Part shown: positions 11,291-25,300 of the stretch, piece after piece
How the letters are laid out: every line of letters starts with the position of its first letter
Numbering within the stretch: the stretch's first letter is position 1
Origin: Colias croceus
Taxonomy: Eukaryota; Arthropoda; Insecta; Lepidoptera; Pieridae
Assembly: GCF_905220415.1 (NCBI RefSeq)
Contig: NC_059539.1
Coordinates: forward strand, 1,302,001 to 1,366,000
DNA length: 64,000 nt
Direction: 5' to 3'
Made by a program: the position numbers and the translations under genes
Notes under the pieces: generated by a model
Database searches by the model: none
Seen by the model: only the letters and a program-made list of their open reading frames with translations
What the model was told of the DNA's origin: nothing

Positions 11291-14200
11291 TAATATAAGT
11301 TATAAGAGTACATACATTAGACTAACTCAAGCATTTTCTTCATGAATAATAATCTCATGGTTTTGTTTCTACGTTTTCATAGAAGTTATAATTTCACAAG
11401 TGAAAAAATATACCTAACTTATGATATAGGTTCATGCGCTCTTCGCTGACTTTAAATTATTGTTATAACCCAACCATATTGAATTCACCTTGCGGTGCAT
11501 TTACATCAAGCCTACATAGAGCTAGTGCAAGAGCATTCTTTCGTGATCTTTTAGTGTAAAGTAAAAGTCGTATTCAGTGTTGTTCAGTTTTAGAACATTG
11601 AATAAAATCTTTTCGAATGCACTTTTAGAACAACGAAAGAATGCTCTAAGCATTTACACTAAAAGAATTTGACATAGTGGGGTTAGAATGAGCATTCGCT
11701 CGTTTGATCTAAATGCTCCGTTACATAACAGAAAAACTCAAGCGTGTACCCGCCTCGTTGACAAGCAGCCTTACAATTTTACCTCAGATTTGTATGTAAA
11801 TAACTCTTCCGCTTCTTTGCACACGCCGCTCTGGGATAGAAACGTAATTGTAGTGATTTACGAGATGATTACACGTGAATACATCTTTTTTATCGTTTTT
11901 TACACTCTGTTTGAGACAATACTGTAATGTACGAAACGTAATTTGAATGGATCGTCCAGTGATTCGTTTGTTTTTATGTTCAAATAACTTCATGATTCGA
12001 TTATAGATAGATTTCGATTTCTCAATTAGAACTGATGCATGGACAATGGTGATTGTTATTTTTTCTACAAATATCTAATGCAATTATTTTAAACATTATT
12101 ACACACATATGGAGTGTCTGTGCCTATGTCCATTATGTTCAAATCATTATTTTTTTCTTATTTTGGACTTGGCACGTCAATCAAGATATGTGACGTTTTA
12201 TAATCACTGTGATGGCACAGCTGACGAATATGGAAATCTAAAAACTTTCATCTCCATAATCATCATCAAATCTTAATTCGATAATAAAACGGAATATTTC
12301 CTCAATTAAGTGTTAATTTTTACCATTCATTCGATACGACTCTCGATCGAAAATTTTTTTGCAACGAAACTTTGCGAAACGCGTGGTTTGGTCATTATTG
12401 TGTCACTGAAGAGTTAAAATCATTTGTGGCTTACTGTTTATCACAATGCACTTGACGATAGGGCTGCCACATAATATTTTTAAGTGGAATATACATATAA
12501 GTAATAACGAGAAAATTTACAAACATCCAGTTAATATACCTAGAGTTTATATTATTTTAAATTGTATTCTTATTATGTGTATATCGATTGAGTGGAAAAA
12601 CATTCTACTTAATCGATTAATCATAATTTCTATGTTTATAAAAAAAATTAAGAGAGAAAAAGTAGTTAAGTGTTTCTTACAAATTAATTTCTGATGAATT
12701 ACTTTTGATGATATTTAATAATTTAGCAAGCTTTAAATATGACTTGATAGAGCACCAACTTTCATTCAAAAGATAAGTCTCTAAATAATATCTACTTAAA
12801 CTGCTTTTGGCAACCCTATCAACGAACAGGGCAACTGAAAATTATTTATAAGTAAAAGCATCACATATTGCTACAGAGAGAATGTGCTTCAGAGTTAAGT
12901 TAGAGCGAGTTGCGCGTATTGACCAACAAATTGCGCAAAATATCGTTATATTAATGCTATTAATAATTATTATCTTAAAAGGTTGTTCTGCATAATTGCA
13001 TATACTATGTAGTGTATGTGCAACTTGAATGTATTGATTACGTCATAATTTGGACCAAAATCGAATCGTTGCATTCATGTTGCATTATTGTTTTCAAGTA
13101 TTCGTTTACTTGAAATGGTCACTTTCATATCATAATAAGAATTGTGGTTTGTTCTACGGATTAAAAGTAGGTATTCAAAATTCCTATGCCCTAAAAGTAA
13201 CCACGACTAAATCTCGAGTAGAGTCTATACAGAATTAAACTAACTACATTATCTAGATGTAATTTGTTTTTTGACGATATCTACCAATTAAATCTAACAT
13301 TTAAATAGGTACCTATTAAAATATAATTAAAACAAATTATGACGATTCATTCAGTTTTTCACTTTTTTGTCTGCACAGCAATTTGTAGCAAAAAATTGTC
13401 TCTACATTATGTCGACTTAAATGCGATAAATGCGAATGCGAATCATTTGAAAGAAGAAAGAAAATAATTTAATTATTATTTTTATTTGGCAAATTATGAA
13501 ATATGCTTTTTTTTGTTAAATTACCAAATATCTCGATAAATGTTGCGTTAACAATATTTGCACAACTTGGCTATTTCAACGCATTCAATCATCAATGTAG
13601 TTATAAGTCTTAGAAGTAATCATAGCTTCACGCTCAATATAAGTGGATAATCATAAATATCTTTGGCTGAAAGGCCGAAATTGCATCCTTCTCGTTATGC
13701 GATTAAATACGCTAGTATTATAGTCTTTCAATACTAACGAGACTGCGCTCGTTCTTATGTATTATATGTTATAGATATAGCTAAAGTAAATACGTAAAAA
13801 ATACTTCTAAAATTACTTTAATTAATTAGGTATACACATGTGACGTGACCATAACATGAAAAAAAATTACTCAAAAATCAATCGAGAATTGAAAAATGTC
13901 CTTATAATTAAAAAAAATCATCTGACCATATTAATAGCTAATAATGTAAGAATTAAATTTGTTGAAATCCATAACATAACAATAACACTCTACTACGTGA
14001 AAGAGATAAATATTATGTACAATAAATCAACAAGTAACACATATTCTCATTAATAATGAGTGTTGTTCCCTAAGAAATTAATGATGAACGATGACATTTA
14101 CTAAATATATATTTGTATCACATGCGTTATCTATATAGCACGCTCAATTAACATCTTTAGGTCTATTCTTTCTAGACAACGAATTAGGGGATATACAGAA

Positions 14201-16383
14201 AAGTTATAAGTATCTATAAGTATAAGACATCCTTACACGGTTACACCATACTTACACATGCAAAGTAATAACCTTTCATGACTATAATTGACTTCTATTG
14301 ATCCATTAATTGATCCTTTCACTGATTTTTATAACAATATGATCGAAAGGTTATGCCCGAACTTCTCCATATAATGTAGGCCATCTATAGTTTGCGTAAA
14401 CGCAATCATCTTCTTTGCGCAAACATACGGAATACCAAAGGGATAGTTACAGAATTACATCAGAATTATCGTATTACTATTCGTACTTTCTAAGTGTATT
14501 GGATAATCTACGTATTCGGGCAATGACTGTTTGGTTAGTCTAGATTTAATATCAGATCGCGCAATGGGATTTTTTTTTATGTTTTGTTGTTTTTATCTCT
14601 CGACGCCTCTGTGATAGGTACTGCGGTAGTTAAGTTAGTGTGTGAAATATTTTGTTAATCGAGCTGTCATGATGTCTTCAATTATTATCAGTTGGGACTT
14701 AAAATAAAATATCTTACTTTTGTAACATCTAAATTCTAAATACATTGTAGAGTTCTCTGTCTTGTTTATGTTATGTCATTTTTTAATCAACATAACAAAT
14801 AAAAATAATGGATGAAAATAGACTTGGCCTAACTTAAATAACCTTTTTATAAATGAACATCTACATCAACAATTTATCTATTTATATAAACAATTTTTTA
14901 TTTATGAATATATTTTTTAAACTCAGTTTTCGTTCCTATGCTACCGTAAGTATATACAATTATATTATATATATATGTATTGTTAAGAAACAAATTAACT
15001 ATATAATTGGATAGTTTTAACACAATAGTGCGTTAAAAAGCTCGTCAGTAAGACGCGAAAGTTGACGAAACTTTCTAATAAAAATAACTTTATGAATGGC
15101 CATAATTAATGACATTAAACAATAGAATATACCCACGTAAAAAGTTGGTAAAATATTATGCGTATTGTGAAACTGTGTTGTGATAAAGGAAATATTGTGT
15201 TTTTGTATTGAAAATTGTAAATAATCATCTCGTTGGTACAGTTGGTAATTATAGGCAAGGTTTTCGGTTCGATGAAGCACTGGGGCCCTACATAATATTA
15301 TAGGCTACTTTATACCGCGGTGAAACATCTTGTTCTCCTTCCTTTGACTAGGCGGACAAATCCGCGGGCTAAAAGCTAGTAAAGTACATTGATTTCTGTT
15401 ATGCGAGAGTAGAGCACTACCTCAACCACAGATCACAGAAAGATCTCTATGACCTCAACGCTCCGCTATGAGGCGTGCAATATATTAATCAGATCTAAAA
15501 TATTATGTTTCCAAGTTAAATTATAAAAGAATCATATTATAACAAATCAAAAGCTCCTCTTTAAATGAAATCTAGCATTTGAATAAATAAATATTTGTCT
15601 GTTTACGTAAAAGTCGAAAGCGATCGACAACATTTATGACAAACGTGTTCCGTATGATAAAGACGAATAAAACAAATATGTTTGAACGTTGAATGTCATT
15701 CGAATGGGAAGATGTTACGAGTTAGTTACTTAGGTATTCAAGGAAAGGGCATTGTAAAGTGCTATTTTAAAATAAAATTTTATAAAAGTAAGGAAGTTTC
15801 TGATAAATGCGCTACAAACTAGATCTTCACAGAAAATAACAGAAGTTTATGCTTATCCTATTTTTTACGAACAATAGGGAAGCGGGAAAAACTACATATT
15901 GTGTCGCCTGCTGATTAGCGAAGATGTGATCATGTGGCCTAGATGGAAGGTTTGACTAGAAGGTTCACATAAAATCTTTGCTTTGGAGCGTCTTATAAAA
16001 TGTGGCCTATCTAAATAAACAATAATTAGTGACGAGTATTTTGAAACTGCAATGAGTCAAGGAAATCGAAATATAATATTATTATAATATTTAAACAATA
16101 TCGTTCTTGACCCATGACTCCAATTTGAGACCTAATTTGCAGTGTAAAAATTGAGATTATAAAGAAATATTCAAATACTAAATTACGACAGTAGACCTAG
16201 GCTTTAGTTTCAAAACTGTTTCGTCCCAAACATTTGTCAATAGATTAACATTGGAACCAATTTTTAAATCCGTTGAGATTATAATTAACGCTATTTAAAT
16301 AAAACGAATACTGCGTGACTTTTAAACAATCAGAAATCGATTGCGAAGTGTAGTTTTACAACCTCGCCTTGTTTTTATGATGG
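11291..16383. other. Non-coding AT-rich DNA with an inverted repeat near 11530-11670
   Basis: GAGCATTCTTTCGT and TCTTTTAGTGTAAA at 11530-11565 reappear inverted as ACGAAAGAATGCTC and TTTACACTAAAAGA at 11634-11670, suggesting a small foldback element. Near 15285-15376 a Helitron-like end (GCGGGCTAAAAGCTAGT) is present. No coding gene was recognised; the open frames at 11688, 12446, 13050, 13856 and 15017 are AT-rich and without domains. Confidence 0.4.
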
Positions 16384-16566
16384 AATAGCTGCTCCGCGCG
16401 GTTTCACACCCGTGGCTCCACTCCTGTTGGTCGTAGCGTGATGATATATAAGCCTATAGCCTTCCTCGAAATATGAGTACCTAACACTGAAATAATTTTT
16501 CAAATCGGACCAGTACTTCTCGAGATTAGCGCGTTCAAACAAACAAACTCTTCAGTATTATTATAG
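16384..16566 (-). mobile_element. Non-autonomous Helitron-like element, short family
   Basis: Same family as 11103-11290: the right end reads TATTATTATAGA and the left end carries the reverse of CGCGCGGAGCAGCTA. A long internal match includes GTGGCTCCACTCCTGTTGG. Confidence 0.65.
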
Positions 16567-17469
16567 ATTTGTTTAAAGCCTATCATATGATATCTTTTAA
16601 AATAAAAATATACGATAAAGGTAAAGAAAAATGTTTAGACCGATTGAAAAGACTAATAGGAACAATTAAAATCAGCACTGTCTTATTCTCAAGTAGGTAG
16701 TGGATAGCAAGATCAGAAATAGCTTATTTTCTATCATAATATAGTATAGGTATTCTTTTCTTTTCACAAATAAACCTATGCTTTGTATTGCCTCTAGTAT
16801 GACAGTAGGACTTTTTCATTATCAATTGGCACATACTTCAGAGTTTTCTTGCCAAATTAAGGTTCCATTTTTTCTACATAAAATTAAAATGAAACTTTTT
16901 AATATCGTCAAGCAGTAGGTAAACTTAATCTGCCTGTAAAATTATAGAATGACATTATTAATTGTGTAATTTGTTACGGTAACCCAATAGAATGTAATGT
17001 AATCCAATTTATTTTCACGTAATTCCCGCCATTTTAATGGAATTTCATAAGTAAATTATGAGAATCGTAACCACAATGTTTTTTTTTTTGTCTGATAGGT
17101 GTTCGAAAATCGATTTATTGGTGTTGCGAAAAATCAATTCTATTCGGATTTAGCAATGACTAATTTTTAGTTAATTTCGATACTAATAATGAGTTGAGTT
17201 TTTAAAAATGGATATATACCTATCTACTAAAATTTGATTTTAAAAAGTAAATTTTGTGAACGTAAATTATTTAAGACGTGAAATTATTTTTTCACTGGTT
17301 GGACTATTGCAAAGTGATTAGCGTGAGCATATTATGCAAGTTTACCTAACACAAAATTTTCATAAAGAAATTGAATTTAACTGAAAAATAGGTTCTAGAT
17401 TCTGAAATTAGTTATTTCTAGTTTCTGTAATAGTTTTTGAAAGCTGAGGGAGCTTTAAAGTTTGGGACG
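16567..17469. other. Non-coding AT-rich DNA
   Basis: No genes or clear repeats recognised. Confidence 0.4.
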
Positions 17470-17472
17470 TAA

Positions 17473-17754
17473 GGGCGTATTCAGAAAGAAAGCTTGAAAC
17501 TTGTAAGCGCTTATCGGCGCTTGTCAATGCTGGTTCGTTCTACACAAAGGAAGCAGGTTGAAGCAGACCAAAACAAATTTTATATGGCAGCCACCAGCAT
17601 TGTTGAAGCTTGTCGGAACTTGTCGGCCTCGATCAGCGCTTATAGGCGCATGTTCATATAGAGGTATTTTCCTGCGCAGGTTACCAGCGCTGACAAGCGC
17701 CGATAAGCGCTTATAAGCGCTTATAAGTTTCAAGCTTTCTTTCTGAATACGCCC
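17473..17754. mobile_element. Harbinger-like MITE with TAA target duplication and AGCGCTTAT word array
   Basis: Terminal inverted repeats start GGGCGTATTCAGAAAGAAAG and continue for more than 40 bases with few mismatches. TAA flanks both sides (17470-17472 and 17755-17757), the target duplication typical of PIF/Harbinger. The ends are packed with AGCGCTTAT and GGCGCTTGTC words. The minus-strand frame at 17524-17769 is an artefact of this element. A related 162-bp copy lies at 28606-28767. Confidence 0.75.
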
Positions 17755-17757
17755 TAA

Positions 17758-19080
17758 GAGTTCCGACATAAAAGCCGTCTGTCGAATTTAGTCTATTTTT
17801 TTTTTAGTCGATTTTATGCAAACGAGATTTAGCTATTCGTCATTGAGTTTAGATGACATAGATACAGTAAACAGGATATTTAGCCATATTCAGCGCATCT
17901 AAAATATATAACTATATAAGCAGTGAATAAATTATTAAACTTTATAACAAGTATTAAACGGATGCGAACCATATTTTTGTAATTAACAAGAATGATATAT
18001 CTTTGTATATCATTCACACATAAAAACTGTAACAAAGCAAGTACGCACCGTACGTTATCAGATAAAAAATTGCAAAACATAATACTCAAAATGGTGTAAC
18101 TTTTCACTCCAATTAGGCATTGTATTTCATTCGAACTTCTGCATTGTATTCGTGCTGTTACAAAAGAGATATTCTGTTTGATTAATGATTTTACCATGAT
18201 TTCCATTAATTTCAGCATTGCGAAAAGCGATCTCCGCTCTACCGTAGCATAGATAAATTATATTTTCATTTAGAAATGAAAAAAATGTCTATGCCATCGA
18301 CAGACAAGCTGCGTTGTGCTCGTGTCTTCTTTAATCAACTATTGTTTTCAATTTGTCATATTTTATTGGCGCGTAACTAAAATGATTAGATTTATTTTTT
18401 TAGGTAACATTTTTTGTTTTCGTTTCCTAAGTCCTAACCTAATTACTTGAAGTTCCGGTCGCTTAGGCTTGAAAATTAAACATACTTTTGTTATTTTGTA
18501 ACGCTGAATCACAACTTAAGATTTGTAGAGATAGGTACTTAGTAGAGATTACCACAGTCCACAACTAAATTTCATCAATATGCTATGCAAACAAATAGTT
18601 ATAGAATGAATAAAAAATTGGTATACAGGTACACGGTAAAAAGGTCAATATGAACGGATTATGTTTATAGATGACTAGACAAGTTAAAGTAGTATTAACA
18701 TTTTGTAATTTGAATAAAACACTTCAATGCAAGGCCTATAACTCTTCCAAAATTCGGCCAGCATACAAATTGGTATTTATTTTTGAAACGGTCGCAAATA
18801 ACAATTCACTTTTACTTTCCTATAAATAATCGGGCACATAGATTATATAGGTTATATCTTAGGTTATATAATACTTACAAAACACATTGCAGTAGACAAT
18901 AAGTTTAACTTTTGAACAATTATGTGGCAACAGAAGCTTAGCAGATCATAAACTAGATACATAGTAATTTGAAATGTATACGATCCTTAGTTCATCTGAG
19001 GAGCCGTTGTTGTTAATTGTTTTATGCAACGTTCAATTAACATCACAGAATATCGTTTAGTGTTTTAAAATGATTCTCGT
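17758..19080. other. Non-coding DNA upstream of the FAS1 gene
   Basis: No genes recognised. The 112-residue minus-strand frame at 17880-18218 lacks known motifs and has no supporting splice or composition signal. Confidence 0.35.
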
Positions 19081-19288
19081 TTGACAATCCTTTCGAAATA
19101 TCGAGAAGGGGAGATGAGAGTAGGGGTGGTAAAACGCAGCAGCGCTTGCCATGACGATTACTGTCATCGACTCTACCGACGCGCGTGCCCGTTGCGTGAA
19201 AAAGAAAAAAAGTTGTCTGTGACTGATTTTTTTTTAATTTTCAAATTTGGATTTTAGTGAGCTGTGTTGATTTTTTGGAAAATCGGAT

Positions 19289-19322
19289 TCAGTGCGCTCA
19301 GGACAGTGGTGTCGGACGGTAG
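19289..19322 (+). promoter_or_regulatory. Candidate core promoter (initiator TCAGT, DPE-like GGTAG) of the FAS1 gene
   Basis: TCAGT at 19289-19293 matches the arthropod initiator. Taking the A as +1, GGTAG falls at +28 to +32 and matches four of five positions of the downstream promoter element RGWYV. It sits about 80 bp upstream of the ATG at 19371 in a locally GC-rich stretch. No TATA box is seen at the expected place. Motif evidence only. Confidence 0.35.
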
Positions 19323-19370
19323 TGCAGTGTGTGTGATGATACTCTGCCACTCTGATCTTGAGAGTGCAGC

Positions 19371-22300
19371 ATGAGGGGCAGTGTATGCCAGTTTCTCCTG
19401 TTGGCGCGCTTGGTCGCGGCCATTACTGGACCGAGGGTTGGTTGATTTTCTTATTTAATATAATATTATTAATTTACAAGTGGATGCTCTATATTTTAAA
19501 TGTTACCAATATTGTAATAAAGAGTGCGAGTTTTCTATGGACAATTTATAAGCGATTTACGAGCAAGCAAAAATATAATATAATGGCAGCACATCTTTTG
19601 ACTATTGTAAAATGTTTTTTAAATAAATTCTTAATTGGCAAATAATGAACTCGCCATTTGAGCAGAGCAAACCTAAAGAATAAAATTTTAAAACTGCAGA
19701 ACGAAAGAAAATATTTTTAATATGTGGGGAATTTCTATTGAATGTAGAGCGATAGAGTCAGTTGATCTTTTGCTAATTGTTCGGATTTAATATCAACTAG
19801 AAATCGTAAAATATAATTTTATTGACAAACATAAGCGCAATTTTCTTTTAAAATTATTAAGTTTAATGACTACTTAATATTTAATAAATAATAATCAAAC
19901 ATTAAAATATTTCGAATAAATTTAAGTAATAGCATGACAGCTATATCGTATGTTTTCGTTAAATAATTCCTCAACGACAACTAGAAAGTAATTAGGTTTG
20001 TAATCGAACCAGGAATCACTTATATGTTATAATTGCTGCGTGTGTAAATGTACTATATAATAATTATATTACGAATTACTTCAAACGGGTCACGTGGGTA
20101 ATCCGCATTTTCTTCGGCATTTTTTTTTCCGTTTCCGCAAGTAAATATTACGTTTTTTTTTCTATATCTCTTGATAGCATGTTATATTATGTTCGTATTA
20201 TGCTTTTGCACTCATTATAACGTAGGTTATCAAATTAAGTATTGAAATTGAGCGAGACAAATCAACGTTATACAAACGCACAATATAGGTTGTTTTGGAT
20301 AATAATATCATTACGTCGTAAAGCATTATTAATACCCGTGCGAAAAAATGATAAGACTTATATAATGTAGGTCGTTCCCACACTAGAATTAATCTTTAAG
20401 ATGTTATGGTAATTGGAACGGATTTTATAAATAAGCACTAGACGGTCGATTTGTTGAACCTGAACAATCAATTCTATTAAATTTTGCTATAAAAATGACT
20501 CTTTGGAAAATAAGGTAGGACTTTTGTCACGACAAATGAAAAAGGATGATGGAAGAAAGAAGAAATGGTGAAAATCTAGTCCTTCCATATTTCTTCTTTC
20601 TTCCATCATCCTTTTTTATTTGTCGTGACAAAAGTCCTACCTTATTTTCCAAAGAGCCATTTTTATACCGACTTTTGTCACGACAAATGAAAAAGGATGA
20701 TGGAAGAAAGAAGAAATGGTGAAAATCTAGTCCTTCCATATTTCTTATGACGTGACATTATAACTGGAGCATTTCAAAACTAATACTAATAGATGCATTT
20801 CCTTAATTTTGAAAAAATATTATAAATGCAAATGAAATGGCGTAACATCTTATCCGCTAATCTGCCTACTTAATGCTAATGTTATAGTCGTAAATTATAC
20901 GATATTACGGCCGTTACTTAGAATCATCTCAGTGCAGAAGTTTTTTCATTTGAACGTGTGAAACCACAAAACATATAACATATTATAAATGTAGAGCTAT
21001 GAAACTTTTTATGGTGGATCAGAATATCAATGAAAAACTAATTGTTTGGGAATAAAAATATTAACAGCTTTATTATTTGCGGACAAGTAGGTTATTTGTC
21101 TTCAGTGTCCTGTCTGACCGAGACTTGTTTCGTAATGGTCACTGAGAATTATTGATCCCATCTGTACCAAGGAGCCAAGAGGAGGTCAATAAACAGGTGC
21201 ATAATGTTAAAGTTATGTATGCGGTGCTATCTTCGTGTGAACTGTCAAATTCATAAAGGTTAGGTTAGCTGAATGGCCGTTAAGTTTTCTTCATTTTTAA
21301 GAAAAATTTCATAAAATTTTTCTTTCCTATGATCCATCTCCTGACCAAAAAGGAACAAGCAAATTGTTGCCGATTCACACGTGAAGCTGAAACCAAGAGA
21401 AATATGAATATATTTTTATTTACAGAGATATTATGTATAGGTGCCTAGGTATTATATAAATGACATTAAAGCTATTCTTGTAATAAAAGAAAAGCCGTTA
21501 ACCTGACCGTGACTCGGTTTCATCTCAACTGCGTGTCAATGTTACAATAACTTGCTAGATAAAGACATATACGAATAAAACACGTGAGAAACGAAACGAT
21601 TATGAAAACAGCATACATCTTGTATGATAGGATGTTTTTATTTTGCTCTCTTTAACTATTATTGATTACACTGGGCTAATTTTTTAAATGTAATCTCTAT
21701 ACAATAAAGCTGAAGAGTTTGTTTGTTTGAATGCAAATCAGGAACTACTGGTCCAATTTGAAAAATTATTTCAGTGTTAGATAGCCCATTTATAAAATGA
21801 AAGCTATAGGCTATATATCATCACGCTATGACCAACAGGAGCGGAGCAATGCGGGATAAACCGCGGAGCACAGATATATTTTATGAACATAATGTCGAGT
21901 ACTTACAAAAATACTTTTAGGAGTGTTATGGGCCAGTCACAACTAGACGTTTTATTTTATGGTTTTTCAAAACACTTTTTTTTCACTGTCGAAGATAATG
22001 ATCGAACAAAGGGCTATGATGTATTATTGATTACGTATTATTAATATTAAGACATCAGTTATTGGAATATACGTATAGGTTTATCGCTTTCAATTCAATG
22101 TATTACAATATTTAACGAAACACAATAATAAAGGAGCATCGAATAATATTTGTTCAATTTAATAACATTTTATATGCTGTGGGTGATATATAAACATCAC
22201 GCAAGACAATATAACACGCAATTATAAATTAAAATACACAAAAAAGATTTTTATTTTATATACACGCGTTTCATATTTGAATATACATAGTGACTTTCAC

Positions 22301-25300
22301 TACTAACTCTTAGCACTGTGAGAAACAGCGAAACTGTGTTACATAATATTTTATCTCATCGTCTGTACCTTCAAAACAGATTAACACTACGCGTAGCAGT
22401 TTAGATATTTGTACCTAATGATAGAAAGTCAAAGTTGACAAAAAAAAGAGAGTTCAAATACGTTTTTTTCAGTGTTAGAGTTTCGTTAGTATATTTGTGT
22501 TATAAGTTAAATGACACTTATAAAAGCTTTAATATTTTACCCATGTTCTTCCTTCATTAAGGTTTTCTATATAGAAATTGTACATTGATTTCCCTAAAGT
22601 GATAACAGTGTGTATTGTAAAATCAATAATATAGAAATTAGCATTTCGACCGTAAGTTGTGAAAAAAATCTGTAAATAGCTTGGGTAAATAGTAGAGATG
22701 CGCCGAATAGTGGTTTCACCGAATAACCGAATACCGAATACTATTCGGTTAAAAAATTACCGAACCGAATATTCGGCCGAATTATTCGGTTCAATGTTTT
22801 GATGTGTTTTGATGCGTAAACGGATTCTAACGGGTCGCAAGTAGCTGCTGGCTCGGTGACGAGCGAGCCTTACCTCACCGTCTGCCACCCGCGTAGGTAT
22901 ATCGCCCGCGCACTCCGTGCCGTCTCAGTTGTGTTGAAACATCGCACGAATACGTTACAAATTAAAACAAAAAAATATTAAAATTTTTACATTGTTTAAA
23001 AGTTTTATATTTTTACTTTAAGTTAGTGTTTGCAACATGAGCGGACGTAAAAGATCGCGAGCTTGAAATGCAAGATGACAAAACAAAAGTTAAGTGTAAT
23101 TTGTGTGATTGTGTTATTTTTCGTGTGTTTGTGTTGTGTGTTCTATTGGGACTAAAAGCATTGTCTTCAGACTTCAGGATTTAAAGTATAATAAATATTA
23201 AATACTAACTAAGTGCTAATAATAAACATGATTAAATTATGTTGATGTAAATTTACAAAATAAACGTTGATTTGAAATGTAATGATTGTTTTATTTTATA
23301 CTAGCTTTCCGCCGGCGGCTCCGCCCGCGGTTTCAAAGAAAAACTCGCATAGTTCCCGTTCCCGTGGAATTTCCGGGATAAAACCTATCCTATATTACTC
23401 GTGGATAATGTAGCTTTCGAATGGTAAAAGAATTTTTTAAATCGGTCCAGTAGTTTATGAGCCTATTCATTACAATCAAACAAACAAAGTTTTCCTCTTT
23501 ATAATATTAGTGTAGACCTTAGGTTCAACACATTCTTCATAGGATTTCTTTGACTTGTGCAGTTTAGTATGACATAAATCATTCATTATATGAAGTTATT
23601 TATTTAGTTCTATAGCCAAGAAAGTAGAAATACTCATACCGAATATATTCGGCACCTAAACCGAATAATTCGGCCGAATACGAATAGTGAAAAAGATGCC
23701 GAATATGCCGAATACCGAATATGTATTCGGTATTCGGCGCATCCCTAGTAAATAGTATCTCTAGGCTGTCAAACTTTTTCACCGTTTCATTTGAAAGGTT
23801 ACGTATCTACCTAGCAAAAAAATTACGTTTTAATTTATTAATACAAAACAACAGCTACTTTTTTTCTACATAAAATTAGAATAGGTTAGGATTTTAAGAC
23901 GTCATTGCACTTACAGACAAAATCTTCAGAATTGATTTGGCTAAGTACTTTAGATAAATAATCGAAAAATAGTAGGGACATAGATACAATATCTATACAT
24001 ATAATAAATCTGTAGAAGGGTCAATTCTGTACATTGAAAATATTGAAAAAATAAATAGCAGGGGGTGTTACTGGATCGATACCAAACCCAAATATGTGAT
24101 TAAAAAAATTTTTGTCTGTCTGTCTGTCTGTCTGTATGTGAAGGCATCACGTGAAAACTAGCGGTTCGATTTCGATGAAACTTGGTATAATTATACCTTA
24201 TTATCCTGGGCGTAAAATAGGATACTTTTTATCCTGGAAAAATACGTAGAAAAAAATTAATCTTAATTTTTCAGTTTTATCCATAGACGTTGTTCCGTAG
24301 AACCGCGAACACACGTTGCGTATTATTATAGGCCTAGCCGTATTTGGGAATTGGGTCCAATAGATATTTATAAGATTTTATTGTCAGAGGTACCTACTCA
24401 AAATGGAGAAATAAACCACCCACGCGAAGACCGACATCCGCGCGGACGGAGTCGCGGGCGGAAGCTAGTTATACATAAGTACCTTATTCACATACTGACA
24501 AAAATATGTTACTATAAACATAAAATACCAATCCAATACAGTTCCAAAAGCAAACCGTAAACATCCTTGATTACCTACACAGTTTACGAAACGTCCGCAA
24601 AACTTTCATATTCAATACGAGTTTTTATACAAGTGTCACCTTCCATACACCGGCATTGAACAAGAAACACATCCGTGTGTATAACACATTGTATAATGTA
24701 GGTGACACCCGGCACTGGGTTGTGTAACACAGCTTCCGTAAGATATCGGCTTAACAGTTAGGATTACTAGTATCGGAGTTGACGGGTACACTAGGCCCGC
24801 ATACCTAATGCTTTATTCAAATTAGATTGGGAAGAATTTTAGAATGATGGTATAGAACGCCCGTATTTTTGTGTTCTAACGAACTGTCTTTAGTCCCTAA
24901 AAATAATGAGGTTTTGTGAAAGAAGAGCATTTAGGTATTGCCAAAATATATGTATGTAATTGGTAAATTATTTAATAAGAGATGAAGTCCTTTGTTTTTA
25001 GCTGGTACTTATTGTCCTGGACAATGGCATTACATGGTTTGATACTGTGGTTTGATATGTTTATACTTTTTGGTTAATTATCACGCTTGTCATATGAACG
25101 AAATTAACTATGTTGACCGAAAGCTTATGATGTTACTATACTTAAAAATAAATATTTTATTTCGATATACTTACTACGATGATAAAATGACCCAGTTTCC
25201 ATAAAACTTTTTCAGGAGCCTGTGCCTATAGATATTCTATTCTATTTATTCATAAAATAATTCACGTCATAAAAAAATACAATAGATAATAACTTATTAA

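Larger units (their letters stand above)
22693..23747. mobile_element. hAT-type transposon remnant with 8-bp target duplication and BED-finger relic
   Basis: The 8-bp direct repeat GTAAATAG flanks it exactly (22685-22692 and 23748-23755). The ends are TAGAGATGCGCCGAATA and its reverse complement (TATTCGGCGCATCCCTA), the TAGRGATG type of hAT ends. CCGAATA words are repeated many times near both ends. Around 23038-23140 an ATG frame, frameshifted once, encodes KTKVKCNLCDCVI, which resembles the start of a BED zinc finger as found in hAT transposases. The rest of the transposase is missing, and a Helitron-like copy is nested inside (23301-23516). Confidence 0.8.

Noticed and set aside
15230..15285. 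tRNA-like boxes (TGGTACAGTTGG and GGTTCGATG)
   Set aside because: Spacing is plausible but no cloverleaf stems pair, and the B-box is imperfect; at most a SINE trace.
17880..18218. 112-residue minus-strand open frame
   Set aside because: AT-rich, hydrophobic by composition, no motif, no splice support.
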